Shown piece by piece: positions 23,700 through 36,110 of a DNA stretch of 64,000 bases (position 1 is its first letter; every line of letters begins with the position of its first letter). Made by a program: the position numbers and the translations under genes. The notes beneath the pieces are model-generated. The model was given only the letters and a program-made list of their open reading frames with translations, was not told the origin of the DNA and searched no databases. Origin of the DNA: Owenia fusiformis (Eukaryota > Annelida > Polychaeta > Sabellida > Oweniidae); assembly GCA_903813345.2 (NCBI GenBank), contig CAIIXF020000001.1, forward strand, positions 8,807,098 to 8,871,097, given 5' to 3'.

Positions 23700-24240
23700 T
23701 CTTGTTTCACATCTCGTCTCGTTTTCGATCTCGAGAAGTCGTCTGTAGGGGCCCCTGATCGGAACGGTAAGTCATTTTATTCAATTTCGTTGATATTCTT
23801 ACAAAGTTTAAACTAGAATTACAATCCGTGTTAAAGATTACTCCCCAGAGATATTTTATTTCGAAACTTCGTGTGTGGCTTTGGCTTGCATGGCTACTGG
23901 GCCATTCGAAGTGCTGCAACAGGACGAACCGGATCCACCGGAAGTGTAAGTAGCAGAACAATAACAATGGCGGTTCGCATTCAAAGTTTGTTTATTTACT
24001 TCTCGATCTCTAACATACATATGTATATGCATATTAATCTATAATATCAATATACAGTACATGCGAGGGGTCGGGATAGACAATGTATGCTCATTTTTTA
24101 CCGGAAGTAAAATCTAAGTTCGCTATTTTTTATTTTTTTCTTTGCCGATTTTTTGTGGAGATTTAATTCCGACAGTCGATACTGTTGTCGACCTTGGGCT
24201 TCGACATGTCGACATCAGATTCCATTTCGACCAGAGCTCT
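23700..24240. promoter_or_regulatory. CpG-bearing promoter-like region
   Basis: GC and CpG content rise above the surroundings. ETS-like CCGGAAGTG (23938) and CCGGAAGTA (24102) and a YY1-like AACAATGGCGG (23965) are present, a mix typical of broad animal housekeeping promoters. Direction is unclear. Confidence 0.4.
23890..23945 (+). CDS. candidate short first exon (MATGPFEVLQQDEPDPPE)
   Basis: An ATG with an acceptable context is followed by 18 codons and a strong GTAAGT donor at 23946. It lies inside the CpG-bearing region, as a first coding exon would. I recognise no family and found no downstream exon, since element A begins 470 bp on. The same bases supply an ETS site, so this may be promoter only. 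Confidence 0.3.
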
Positions 24241-24416
24241 ACATAATGGTAACACTGATTGATGTTCAATAATCAACTTTACGTTATCCACAAGTGCGTG
24301 TATACCTGTGATAAAAGTGGTCTCTCTTATTTGACAACAATAAAACCATAATAAAGTGATGTATGCATTTGTAATAAACTCTTGAGTAAGTCATGTTTTC
24401 ATGTCCAGCTGACAAA

Positions 24417-25128
24417 GTCTTACTACTGGATGAGCATAATGTAAAAGTGGTTTTGAAAAGTAGCAAATTTCTCTTTATGTAGGTTTTTTGTGGTTTATTA
24501 TTCTACATTGATTCTGAAACTATTGGTGTCTAGTTTTTCAGCGTTTTGGAAATATGCAGATTTATACCCCCCTGGTGTTATTTTAAGGAGGGTCCTAGGA
24601 AAGCCATGTATAATTCCTAGAGTATCCAACCAATCATCTTGAAATTTACAGGTAATCATCTTCTTATCATGTCCTATCATTGTGAGCAGTTTCATCAATA
24701 TTGGTTAGCTGGTTGCTATGGTAACAGAAATCACTTGTTAAAAAAGTACACATTTTCGTAAAAATTTAAGACCTACCCTGAGACAAAGCACATAATATTT
24801 TCCTGGAATTGGGAGGAATTAGCATGAAAACATATTAGAAAACTTATTTAGAGTATGGTTGATAATACTAAATCAATTGATGTTTTATTTTAGCCATACA
24901 ATTAATTATATTTGCCGATGATAATATGGCTATGCAAAAAAATGTGTAAAAGGGGGCGTGGCACTTTTCCCAAGAAAACTTTATTTGTACCCAAGTTTGT
25001 GAATAAATATATGACTATTCATTCTGATATTAACAGCTATTAGTATAGTTATGATGTTTAACCATCATGGGAAGTTTCGCTATTGTTGGTCTACTGGTTG
25101 TTATGGTAACAGAAATCATTTGTTAAAA
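24417..25128 (+). repeat. element A left arm
   Basis: Reverse complement of 28096-28804. The outermost shared bases are GTCTTACTACTGG against GTCTTGGTACTGG. The 24498-24698 open frame on the minus strand is matched by 28523-28723 and is not taken as a gene. Confidence 0.85.
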
Positions 25129-25755
25129 CAGCTGACCATTAAAGGGGTATGGGGTATATTATCTAATTAAGGATATAAACTTTGTCTTCAAATATACATT
25201 CATGGCTTTGTGAGGTCATCAATGTGATTTTATTTATGTGTGCTTAATTTGCATCTTGGAATGAAGTAAAAACGCATTTTAACAAAATCAAATAAATTAT
25301 TGTTTATATTAAATAAATTCATTAATCTCATTCTGGATGATACTAATTTATCACTCACTCACATGCTTACCTATATATTTGTTTCTTTTTAAATCAACCT
25401 GACATCTTTATGAAATATACATGTTTGAGTGATTCCCGTCATGCTTAATATCCAGATAGAAAATAATGTTATTCATAAAAATAGTTAATAATTCCTATTT
25501 GGTATAACAATAATACCAAATTTAGAGCATTAATTAAATGTTGCAATTAGAATTTAGACTTCATTAATGTGATGGCAAATTAAATCTGCATTCCTAGGAA
25601 TAAGTTGTATATGCAATGATAAATCAGTTGTTGATATGAGCTTTTGTTGTCAATGTTATGCTTCAATTACCACAGTTCATGCCTTCTTGATTAGCTGTGC
25701 AGACCTGATGAAATAGATATACGTTGTGCGGTTAAGCTGTGCTACATCTAGATAG

Positions 25756-25912
25756 AGGTGAGTGATTGTGGACAGGTGAGTGATTTTAGTCAGGTGAGTG
25801 ATTTTGGACAGTGGTTCCAAACAGTGCGGTGTGGTTGCCTAACTGATTACGGGGCAGTTGCGAGTGATTTTGGACAGTGGTTCCAGACAGTGCGGTGCGG
25901 TTGCGTAACTGT
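25756..25912. repeat. tandem GTGAGTGATTTTGGACAG repeats
   Basis: GAGTGATTTTGGACAGTGG, then TTCCA.ACAGTGCGGTG, occurs twice with three shorter leading copies. A further diverged copy lies at 26556-26606, so the block was once longer or was split. Confidence 0.8.
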
Positions 25913-26010
25913 GTTTATCCCATACTTGGACGTGTTACAGGTACATAAAGCCGGTTTGTAAAAACTTATATTTTCACCAGCGGGCAGATATAGCTTTACG
26001 TCCCGCTCCG

Positions 26011-26039
26011 AGCGGGCAGATATAGTATATCTGCCCGCT
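26011..26039. repeat. perfect palindrome, 14-bp arms
   Basis: AGCGGGCAGATATA and its exact complement around one base; another GCGGGCAGATATAG starts at 25980. A GC-capped snapback repeat. Confidence 0.85.
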
Positions 26040-26281
26040 ACGTCATAATCGCCGCTCGCATATTTGTTCATAATTTGTAACGTTCGCGTAATGACTGTAA
26101 ACGACAATGGAGAAAACACGGACAATCGGGATCTGTTTGATGGTTTAAAAAGGGAAGGAGCATCCTCTTAATCAATCAAAAATTCGAGAAAATAAATGTG
26201 GGAATATTTGAGAGAACAGGAAATCCGCCCACGGCCGAACAATGTGAACCAGATGATCAAGATTGGTATGGGATAAACATA

Positions 26282-26421
26282 TTATCCTATAGTCGGTTCA
26301 GGGTATTGGGATTATCCCTTGGCCAATATAATATATTTTCCCTCGGGACCTGCGGCCCTCGGGCAAATATATTATATTTGCCTCGGGATAATCCCAATAT
26401 CCTGAACCTCATATAGGATAA
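26282..26421. repeat. snapback palindrome with GGCCCTCGGG centre
   Basis: Left TTATCCTATAGTCGGTTCAG and right CCTGAACCTCATATAGGATAA pair, as do GGGATTATCCC/GGGATAATCCC and the A/T-rich inner arms. The loop is GC-rich. Same design as 52030-52214. Confidence 0.8.
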
Positions 26422-26766
26422 TCTCTATAGATGCAGAGGCATTCTTTATTTTCTTTATTTTATAATTTTAGGGTGAAGTCAAGGTAGGTGATCTAATACA
26501 CAATGTTTATGTGTGCTGCATACAGATAAAGTTTAGTGACTCTGTGTTAATAGATTGAGTGATTTTGGACAGTGGTTCTAGATAGTGTGCTGCGGTTGCA
26601 GTTGTGCTATATACACAGTTATTCCTTATTTTTTACTTCACCATCGTTTAGTTTCCATTATTGCATCGTGGGGTGTTGCCCTTCCAATATATATACTTTT
26701 TTCCATATATCATGCAACTGAGTAGAACCATGTAAATTAATGTATTAGTGTTGTTACGTGTATATC

Positions 26767-27388
26767 ATGTCCGAGAGAAGTTTGAGGAAAAGATCCTCTG
26801 CTCTAGCAATTGGTGAAGAATGTCATAGTAAGAAATTACGCCAAAGCAACCTTTTTGAACAAAACAAGTGCCTCTTTTGTGAAAAAGATCTGAAATATCT
26901 CAAAGGAAACACAAAAGAATCATTAACAAAATGCCAAACAGACAACGCTTCATCATCAATAATAAATGCAGTGAAAGCCAAAAAAGACTGGACTTTATGC
27001 AAAAATAGGAGGACGCTGTTTGATATCAGCAGAAGCTTGGTACCATAATACCTGTAGAAGAAATTACTTGTGCAAGAAAGTACGAACGATAAATGAAGAG
27101 GAAAAGGTTTTAATAACATCATTTGACTTCATATGTAAGCATATAGATGAACATGTCCTTCAAACCGATGGAGTTGAAACACTTGAACATGTCCATGAGC
27201 TGTATCAGGCACATATGAAGGAAAACAATCTGAGTGACTATAACCCCAAATATAAACAGCTCTTCCTGAAGAACAAACTTTCTGTTCGCTATAAAGATGA
27301 CCTTTGTTGCAATCTACTCTTTATTGCCTTTCATTTGAGTATTATAAATTTCTGTTTTCCTGAAAAACACAGAATATATGTGAAATAG
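26767..27388 (+). pseudogene. N-terminal fragment of a Cys/His-domain multicopy protein (frameshifted)
   Basis: An ATG-led frame (26767-27048) encodes KCLFCEKDLKYLKGN and continues to TLFDIS. The homology-like text then resumes in another frame (27020-27388) with AEAWYHNTCRRNY, giving C-x2-C ... H-x3-C spacing like a zinc-binding domain. A helical stretch follows, ending KLSVRYKDDL. The break is at about 27025-27035 and looks like a single-base loss. From memory, this domain pair begins an uncharacterised family abundant in cnidarian, mollusc and fish genomes; I have no database check. The rest of the protein is missing, replaced by AT-rich sequence and a microsatellite. It sits in the spacer of element A. 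Confidence 0.6.
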
Positions 27389-27469
27389 ATAGATGTTGCG
27401 AATATAAATATATAAATTATATATAATAATATAAATTTCAAACAATAATATTAATTACTTTGGTTTAGA

Positions 27470-27630
27470 ATGAAAAATTTATGATTTTTGCGAAAAAGTC
27501 CCGTCATTTTTAAAGCGGCGGCCATCTTGAAAATTTTTTTTTTGCGTAAAACTATTCATCAATATACATCTTTCCACCAAATATGAAGAAAATCCGTCAA
27601 CTAATATTTGAGTTATCTTCCGGACGGACG

Positions 27631-27661
<31 letters not shown>

Positions 27662-27832
27662 GGACGGACGGACGGACGGACGGACGGACGGACGGACGGA
27701 CGGACGGACGGACGGACGGACGGACGGACGGACGGACGGACGGACGGACGGACGGACGGACGGACGGACGGAGGGCTTAACTATGTCCCTACCGAACTTC
27801 GTTCGTTGGGATAATAATGTAGATATCAAGGA
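27470..27832. mobile_element. repeat element carrying (CGGA)n
   Basis: A segment with a GCGGCCATCTTGAAAA block, an ATATGAAGAAAATCCG block, a CGGA array and a right end ACTTCGTTCGTTGGGATAAT. The same order of blocks in reverse orientation starts the element nested in mariner at 54.27 kb (CCCATCGAACAAAGTTCGG, CGTCCGTCC, TTGTTCATATTT). Confidence 0.6.
27621..27773. repeat. (CGGA)n microsatellite with a CTGA interruption
   Basis: About 150 bp of CGGA units, with CTGA units at 27636-27657. The 116-codon minus frame over it (serine-valine-arginine-proline repeats) is an artefact. Confidence 0.97.
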
Positions 27833-28095
27833 AAACTGACATTATTTTTTCACTTTGAACACAAATAAAGAATTCTTAGGAAATTGTGCCATGGCCCCTT
27901 TCTAACTTTTTTGCAAAGCCAGTTTACCATCAGCAAGTAGAATTCTTTGTATGGCTAAGATAAAGCATCAATTGATTTAATTTTATGAAACATACTCTAA
28001 ATAAATTTTCTAAAATGTTCTCATCCTGACTGTCATAAAAATATTATGTGTTTTGTGTCAAGGTATGTCTTAGATTTTTAAGAAAATACAATCTT

Positions 28096-28804
28096 TTTTA
28101 ACAAATGATTTCTGTTACCATAACAACCAGCAGACCAACAATAGTGAAACTTCCCATGATGGTTAAACATCATAACTATACTAATATCTGTTAATATCAG
28201 AATGAATAGTCATATATTTATTCACAAACTTGGGTACAAATAAAGTTTTCTTGGGAAAAGTGCCACGCCCCCTTTTACACATTTTTGCATAGCCATATTA
28301 TCATTGGCAATTATAATTAATTGTATGGCTAAAATAAAACATCAATTGATTTAGTATTATCAACCATACACTAAATAAGTTTTCTAATATGTTTTCATGC
28401 TAATTCCTCCCAATTCCAGGAAAATATTATGTGCTCTGCTCAGGGTAGGTCTTAAATTTTTACGAAAATGTGTACTTTTTTAACAAGTGATTTCTGTTAC
28501 CATAGCAACCAGTTAACCAATATTGATGAAACTGCTCACAATGATAGGACATGATAAGAAGATGGTTACCTGTAAATTTCAAGATGATTGGTTGGATACT
28601 CTAGGAATTATACATGGCTTTCCTAGGACCCCTCTTAAAATAACACCAGGGGGGTATAAATCTGCATATTTCCAAAACGCTGAAAAACTAGACACCAATA
28701 GTTTCAGAATCAATGTAGAATAATAAACCACAAAAAACCTACATAAAGAGAAATTTGCTACTTTTCAAAACCACTTTTACATTATGCTCATCCAGTACCA
28801 AGAC
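28096..28804 (-). repeat. element A right arm
   Basis: Inverted copy of 24417-25128. Confidence 0.85.
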
Positions 28805-29634
28805 ATTATTGTGAAACTACATGTGGAGGTATCAAAGTCCAGGGGAAAAGTAGTATTTAGCTCAATCAAGAATAGGTATATTAGAAAGAGACTTTCTATA
28901 TTGAGCTATTGCTTCTTTCCCTTGGCCCATGGGAGGTGTGGTATATGTGTAATGAAGATATGTTACACGATTAATAAAAAAAGTTTTTCAGTACAGCATG
29001 AAAATGGTTAAATGTCTCTTAATCAGTTCAGATTTGAATTTTTGATTTTGAATTTTTTCTAAATAGTGCAGTTTTCACTTACCTGTTTATGAAATGGTTG
29101 GAACCTGGTTCTGCTTAAGTTGGATGGAAGACTTCTACTTGTAGAAAGCAGCTGTATATGGATACGTTTTTCTGGCAAGGTTCTCTCTAAAAACACAAAC
29201 ATACCCCTTGTTTATCATAACATTTCTACTTAAATAGTCCAAAAGATAAAAATAACATAAACGTTTATAAACACTTGAAAAATCTTGTGTTGACCTGTAA
29301 TGGAATGTAACAAAAAGCAATGTTATATCAGAGTTCACAACAAGCAAAGAACTATGAAATTAAAGTTGAATGAAAACCCTGCACATTTGTGTGCTATTAC
29401 GCTTAGATTCACCTGTATATTTGCAAAGACTGCATTTGTAGAAGGCCCAGAAGGCACCAATTTTGGATATCAAAGATGTAGCCAAAGTTGAGGTCTTACA
29501 AATGGTACATGATGAATTCATTTTTTCATGATCTTAATCAGAATTTCTGTACATTTTAATTAATTATGCAGATGAGTTTACATTGTGATAGATAGTAAAG
29601 TGAATCTGGTATAGTGTGGACAACCAAGCACACG
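28805..29634. other. no feature recognised
   Basis: Non-coding; only short open frames. Confidence 0.4.
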
Positions 29635-30240
29635 TACCATCCTGAGTCAGCACTCACTAACTAGGATCAACCTCAACACAACCCAATTAACGTGACAAAA
29701 TTATCACATGGAAAGTCATTGCAACTGGTTATAACAAGGCACATGATGTGAACGAGATCACACCATCGAAAAACCTTCAAAATGCCTGGCAGAAAACAAA
29801 ATGGCTGCCCAAAAGTTAGTCAGCTCTAGAACTTGATATCCTCTATCATTTGTGCAAATTTGGAGTAAATCCGATGAGCACTTTTCCTGAAATGGCGATG
29901 ACGAGATTTGTTGAAAAAACTTCAAGATGGCCACCAGAAAACAAGATAGCCAGCCAAAAGTTAATCAGCTCTAGAACCTATGTTCTTCATCATATGTGCA
30001 AATTTGGAGAAAATTGATGAGCGGTCTTCCTGAAATCTCAATGACAAAATTTATCAAAAAAGATGGCCACCCAATAGCTAATCAGCTCTAGAACTAGATA
30101 TTCAAATTGGATGTGCAAATTTGGAGAAAATTCGATGAGCGCAGTTTTCCTGAAATCGGATTTTTTCGAAAACATTCAAAATGGCTTTTAGTTGACAGAG
30201 TTTAGTTTACTAGCCCTTGGGCTCAAGACTCAGGATGGTA
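29635..30240. mobile_element. 606-bp element with perfect 14-bp inverted ends and inner tandem units
   Basis: TACCATCCTGAGTC at 29635 and its exact complement GACTCAGGATGGTA ending at 30240. If the outer TA is a target duplication, the ends are CCATCCTGAGTC and the insertion style fits Tc1/mariner. Inside, three units (CAGCTCTAGAAC at 29821, 29966, 30083) alternate AAGATGGCCACC-type and CAAATTTGGAGAAAAT phrases. Non-coding. Confidence 0.8.
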
Positions 30241-31523
30241 ACTGCTGATAACATACAACCTTTCTCAGTATTTGTATGACTGGCATTCCCCAAATATAAA
30301 CATCGACTTCCTGTAAACATGATAAAATTGGTCCCAGTCTAGATGCAGTACTTGATTTTATATAAACAAAATACAAAAACACTTCTTGGTTTTTTTAAAT
30401 GATCCTTTACCCAATATCCCTTAAAACATACAATATACCATCATGAAATACCATGGCCCTCTCTTCTTGCATCAAAGAATGGTATGGAATTTGGTATAGG
30501 CCACTTTCGATTTCGAATTGGTGGAATTGATGGACGCATCAAAGTCTTTGTAACAAACACGTGTTTTAAACGTCACAAAATTCTCAACGAATTGCATAGC
30601 AACAGTGTAATAAACAATTTCTGATCACAAAAGTTAATTTCCTTGTAAAATCCTAATTATTCACTTATTTCTAACAGTTCCTATGAATTATCTTATATTT
30701 TTCAAATAAATGAATTCTTATAACATTAGAAATAAACATCTTATAAAATATGGTAAATTTACTAATCCGTAGAAAACGGTAAGAAATTAATTTTTTAAAG
30801 TATGTCAACTTTTTTACAAGAGTTAACTTTCCGGGAACTTCAACATCGTATGGGAAGCCCCACACCCTTGATCAGTGGGATTGGCATGGAAAATCAGAGC
30901 AACTAAACACAGACAGGTTTTTAGATGTGATATGTACCAGAATGACAATATACTGTAAAACTTTATATCTGAACACCTCTATAATCTGATCATCTCTTTA
31001 TTATGAACCTTTTTTGAATCTAATTTAGATTACAATTGTTACAAAATGTGAAATGTGAACATAATCAGATGTTGGCACCACTTTGCTCAAATATCTTAAA
31101 AAATTTAAAGTTGAATAGATTAACATAACAGTTTTTCTGAAGTTTTGATGACAAGATTTAGCAGAGCCTGAGGTACAAAAGTAGAGGTTACAAATGTTAA
31201 TTGCAAAAGACAACAATACAACACATTTTCCAAGTATGATAAAAAGAGAACTTCAATCTTATTCCTTAAAAGAAATGATTCATAATATACATCTGAAGAC
31301 CATTCTTGCTATATGAGTACATAGTCACAATTATTACAAAGATGATTACATTTAATACATCATGTCATAAATCTTCAATTGTCGAATGCGCATGTTCTGG
31401 AAAATATATTTGCGAAATTCGGAAATCGCGAAGAAATGGCTACTGTATTAATAGTAATAAAAATTCCTGGGATCTATCATGCTCTTTTAGCTAAAATTCC
31501 ATGGATAATACTGTATGATTAGC
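30241..31523. other. no feature recognised
   Basis: AT-rich, no supported gene. Confidence 0.4.
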
Positions 31524-31860
31524 AGTCAACAGTATCTCAGTTGTGGTCAAGGGTACAAAAGTATTGGTCAACAGTATATAATTAGTTGTCAACAGTACCT
31601 CAGTAAGCAAAACTTTATCAGAGGCCAACAGTATATTGCAACAGTCAATAGTATACATCAACGTTTACAAAATGTCCGTCTACCATGTTTTTTTCTGTAA
31701 ACATTATGACATCATGAAAATTATTTTTATAAGTAGCGGTCAACAATACCTAGTAGCGGTCAATAGTACACAATGTTGAACGCTTATCAACCAATCAGAA
31801 TCGATTATTTCAGTTGAGGTACTAACAATCAATATTGTTGACTACGATCCAACAAAATCA
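31524..31860. repeat. dispersed GTCAACAGTAT words
   Basis: GTCAACAGTAT or close variants at 31525, 31567, 31589, 31624, 31642, 31737 and 31757; irregular spacing, some near-inverted copies toward 31830. Confidence 0.6.
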
Positions 31861-33718
31861 AATATCAAAACTGAGATATTAACTACAAAATCAATGTTCA
31901 ATCACATAGGGTAACTTTACATGTTCCATGAACAAACTGTTTTAAACTTACACTTTCATGTAACTCCTCCAGTACATCAACAGCTCAGTTGAACAGTAAG
32001 AAACACTACATGTATGTCCGGTTTAAAATCCTCCTTTTCTTTACTACTACTTTATCTGAGTTTTATATCCTGTTCCTGCCTCGTTCTGTGTTCTTTATTA
32101 GCCTAAGGATGGCTAAAGCCTGGATGTTTCTACACATGTGTGTGTGTAACGTCTATGTACTTCTACCAGAACCAACCAGAGCTGCAGTTGGCATCAGTTT
32201 TCATCACTTCAACCCTCACAAAGATTCTGAATATCAAGTTTAACTTCAGAATCATTACTCTCATTTATAGAAACAGAATTAGTCATTCATGATAGTTATC
32301 AAGATCTGTTCAAATCTTTTAAAAATTTCTATTCTACTGGACTGGAAAAATGAACAGAGTTGTATTTCAGGAAAAATGAATGCTTCCTGAAATATGCTTC
32401 AAGGTTATCCTGTTCCTAATAGAACTGCTTCACCAGGTTTATCTCTCAACACCAAAGCTTGACCATCTTGAATTACCTTGCTGTATAGCATACCTGCCAA
32501 CCAAAGACCGAAAGTTTTTGTAAAATGAGGTAGTTTTACGGTAGATTTTGAAAAAATCTGACAAAACTAAATCAGATCTATTTTTCAAAATCTGATATCA
32601 ATAATCAGCTAAAATCATAGATAATAGATATCCTCTCTTTCTCTCTACATTTTTGATTTTAATCAAGAATATCATTCACTTGACTATATCCCTCTTATAG
32701 AAAAGAATATTGTATCTATGCTATCAAACAGTAACACGTTGCTTCTAGATTATAATTTGAGTTCAAATTTCCTATTAAAAAAAGTCTTGCCACCTGATGC
32801 AAATCAAAGTGATCTCTTTTTTGAATGTACCTTTTAACAATCATTATATCTAATAAAATCTAAATGACAACTCATTTTAAGAAAATTCGAGTTATCACCT
32901 TGCAACATTGTTAATGCAAACCAACTTAAATTCCTTCATATACTGTAACTGTAATGTAAAATATACAAACATTAAAAATGTCAAAGACTAAAATCCTCTG
33001 TTCACTAAAATTCATATTAGATGATATGGGGTCATGCCAACATACCAATTGGATCATACACATCACATCATTCACAGTTATAAAAAATTACCCTAAAACT
33101 ACTTGTCTCGATCATAAAAAAACTTCCCAGAATCCCCTATTTGGAGCATATTTTGAAAATGGCCATGAAATTGTGACCATTTGGGAGACCAATAAAAATT
33201 GGTAGAATGAAAGAACATTGAACAAGGTTTAATTGTGGTATTTATTTCAACCCATGATGAATGACTTAGTTTTTAACATACATGTACATTTGTTTGGGTT
33301 ACATTTTTGGCTCACCCTGTACTTATATGTTATGTAAATATCAGTTTTCAAAAGATAGCTACAAAGCAGATATCCAGGGCTGCATCTTCTATTTCTGTCA
33401 ATAAACCATTTACTGAAATTAAATACAATTGGCAGCTTTCAAACAAACCAACGGTTTAACATAAAATGCCCTTTTTGTCATGTTTTGTACATGTTCTGAA
33501 TGGACCAATGAGCATTGCAAATCCATCACTGTTTCGGCACATGTGTTCTAAGTAATTGCCATAATCTATCAGAGCTCTACCCTGTGGTCATCATCAGCTA
33601 GTATACTACACTCTGACTAAGCTCAATCATCTTACGGTTTGGTTTTCAGCCAATCAGATGTTACTGCAGAGCCATGCTGATATGTTTACATATACCATGA
33701 TTCATTGTCATTGATTAA
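31861..33718. other. no gene recognised
   Basis: Short open frames only. 33570-33660 has a CTACCCTGTGG ... ACTACACTCTGAC stretch resembling the end of the 15.5-kb repeat family. Confidence 0.4.
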
Positions 33719-34224
33719 TAGCGCAGTCAGATGTCCCTTTGGTAGTTCGACTTTTTCAGGAAAGCAACAAACTTGGCACAGTTGTAGAAACATATGATCT
33801 GAATGAAAAATGATTTCGGGGCAATTGATTCGGGGTGGTCTTCATGGATTTTAAGCCTCTGACCCCCACCCCTATCAGGCGGGGAGGGGGTACATTATAA
33901 TAAAATAAATAAAAATAGTTGTAAAGTATATTTCTTTAAATGACATCATTTGGTCATTGCTTTGACCCTTGAAATTGAGATAAACCTATTTCAGAAGTGG
34001 TGTTTAGGAAGGAAAATACATTTTAACCCAATTATCTAGCGTGAATTCATCTTTCAAAGGGTCAAATATAGGACATCAAGTACTGTATTTCAAGAATATG
34101 ATGTCTGATCATCCTGAAAAAATTCATACTAATAGATATATTGATGTTTATCACTCATATGATATATGGCTTGTGTAGCTCATGTATTTTTTGAGAAATA
34201 AATTATCGAAATTTGGATATTTAA

Positions 34225-34740
34225 GCCCTTGCGGCCTAGGGGTGACCTTATTTTACCTTAATAATTTTTAAGATACGCAATGTTTGGGCCTCATATGAAT
34301 TCTAAATGTTGCATTAAGTATTGTTTTGTCATATTATTCCTAATTAGATGTAAAAAAATTATTGAAAATAAAAAAAAAATCAAATTTTCATTTTCGGTTC
34401 TAAAGGGCCAGGGGTAACCATATTTTACCCTAATAATTTCCCAGATATGTAATATATGCATCTCAAATTAGCTCAAGATGTTGCATATAGTTCTGTTTTA
34501 TCATACTTCTTCCAATAAGATGTAGAAAATGATCGGATATATCTAAAAAATCAAAATTTCCACTTAAGCTCTTGATGGCCCTGGGGTAACCTTATTTCAC
34601 CTTAATAATTTTCTAAATATGAGACATAGTCACCTCAAATGAGCTTAAGATGGTATATTTAGTCCTGTTTTATCATATCATTCCCAAGGAGTGAAAAAAT
34701 GATTGGAAATTATAAGAAAATTACATTTTCATATTACACC
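34225..34740. repeat. tandem units of about 175 bp in element B left arm
   Basis: Units start at GGCCTAGGGGTGACC (34230), GGCCAGGGGTAACC (34409) and GGCCCTGGGGTAACC (34577), each followed by TTA.TTTACCTTAATAATTT. One more diverged unit is at 34985-35150. The right arm has matching inverted units (near 38040 and 38210). Confidence 0.8.
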
Positions 34741-34779
34741 CCTAATCCGCAACATCTTCTTGCAGCACTGTAAACAGTA

Positions 34780-34945
34780 CTGAACAGTGCAGTCAGAGTA
34801 CTGCACTATATAGCAAGGTACAATGCTATTCTAACACCATCTGTTTTGGACAGCGAAGTACAGTACTGTTTTTACAGCTCAGTACTGTTTTAGAAAACAG
34901 CTGTGTACAGTACTGTTTTTACAGCACTGTTTATGAAACCATGCT
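34780..34945. repeat. cluster of ACAGTACTG palindromic words
   Basis: ACAGTACTG and GTACAGTACTGTTTTTACAG variants recur about six times. They are absent from the right half of element B, so this is a local expansion or insertion. Confidence 0.7.
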
Positions 34946-35644
34946 GTTTGATGCAGTTTGAGATTGGTAGTGTAGTTTATGATAGGTCAGGAATGACCTA
35001 ATTTTACCTTAAAAATTTAAACAAAGATATATCATATTGTCTACTCAAATGAGCTCAAAATAGTGAATATAGTCTAGTTTTGTCATATTATTCCTACTGA
35101 GATATACAATAATGATTAACAGTTATAAAAAAAAAGAACCTCAACAGCCATTTATTCCTTTCTAGTACCAATGGCAATACTATCTAGTTTTATAGAACAT
35201 TTTCTTAGATATGAAAATGTTTGATAAGTCCAGTTCATACTAGCACGAGTAGTAGCATTGTTAAGATTCTGTATATTATCATTTGAGTATAAATCCAAAT
35301 CTATAAAACCTAATCAAAGGAGTCACAATTTATGGATTCTGACAGTCTCTCCTACAGCTACATAGCTCAGAGCAAATCAGATCTGCTTTCAAACATTTGC
35401 ATCTGTTCTCTTGACACAGGTATACCTACATTTTATGTTGTGGCCTCAGTATCAGCAGTGGGAGTAGGCCAGCCACATTCATGTGGTGATAGAAACTGTG
35501 GCTAAGAATGCATCAGAATGAATAAGGACTCTAGTCTTCTAATTTTAGGGTATCAAAAAAGATTTAAAGCTTTAGAACACTTGCGTAACCTCTGGGTACA
35601 CCTGCTATTCCTGCAAATCAGTTGTCTAAGAGTAGTAGCAGAAT

Positions 35645-36110
35645 GCATCTAGAGATTGTATGAAAAATGGTAAGGGCTAAACTTCGTTCATGGCCAAGTG
35701 GCCTTGAAATATCTAAGACAGGTCGTACATTCTGGAGGAATTTCCCCTTACCATAGGCCATATGCAATCCAAATTGACATTTTCAGCACAAGTTACTGCC
35801 AGTTTAAACCACACCAAAATCAACTGTATTGACTATGATTCTTATTAGGTCATGACAGAAGCAGTCTTTGGCACGCTTCTTCATACGAGCGAATGGTGAT
35901 GGCAGATACTTCACTATCGGGCTAAGATATTGCATTACCTCATTGTGAGGTCACAATCTTCTTGCCATCTTCCTCCAGGGTTTCAGTTTTGATGCCTGGA
36001 AGGAAAACAGCTCCCTCTTGTTCCAACTATCTTAGGAAATCTTGCCAATTCCACAGAAGAAAATTAGTAGGATATACTTTCCTCACTGTTCCAGTTTTGT
36101 GCTGTTTGTA
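35645..36110 (-). pseudogene. HAFTGCD-family protein remnant, minus copy
   Basis: Read on the minus strand from about 36000 downward: GKKIVTSQ, then SYEEACQRLLL, then IRIIVNTVDFGVV, MAYGKGKF, LGHERSLALTIFHTIS, with frameshifts and stops between them. The order fits, from memory, the HEEADTR ... TVDTDVVVLA ... FGTGK ... ALPVFHAFTGCD region of an uncharacterised multicopy animal protein family. The inverted twin is at 36690-37095. No intact frame remains. Confidence 0.6.

Larger units (their letters stand above)
24417..28804. mobile_element. element A: long inverted-repeat element with gene fragment
   Basis: Arms of about 710 bp (24417-25128 and 28096-28804) are inverted and nearly identical: a 66-codon shadow frame in each differs at two residues. 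Between them are 2.97 kb holding a frameshifted Cys/His-domain gene fragment (26767-27388), two snapback palindromes, a 45-bp-type repeat and a CGGA microsatellite element. The right arm continues inward as a diverged tandem unit (about 27880-28095 resembling 28255-28530). The pairing of long arms with a decayed gene links it to elements B and C. Confidence 0.75.

Noticed and set aside
24498-24698. 66-codon protein in both arms of element A
   Set aside because: Occurs only as part of the inverted arm; contains a phrase typical of non-coding repeats and no domain. Conservation follows from arm identity.
27621-27773. CRISPR-like array
   Set aside because: It is a tetranucleotide microsatellite; no spaced repeats, and the DNA is eukaryotic.
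27479-27829. Serine/arginine/proline repeat protein
   Set aside because: Translation of the (CGGA)n microsatellite.
31989-32243. 84-codon frame with VLLPEPTRAAVG text
   Set aside because: Faint resemblance to transporter wording but no splice sites, motif or neighbouring exon.
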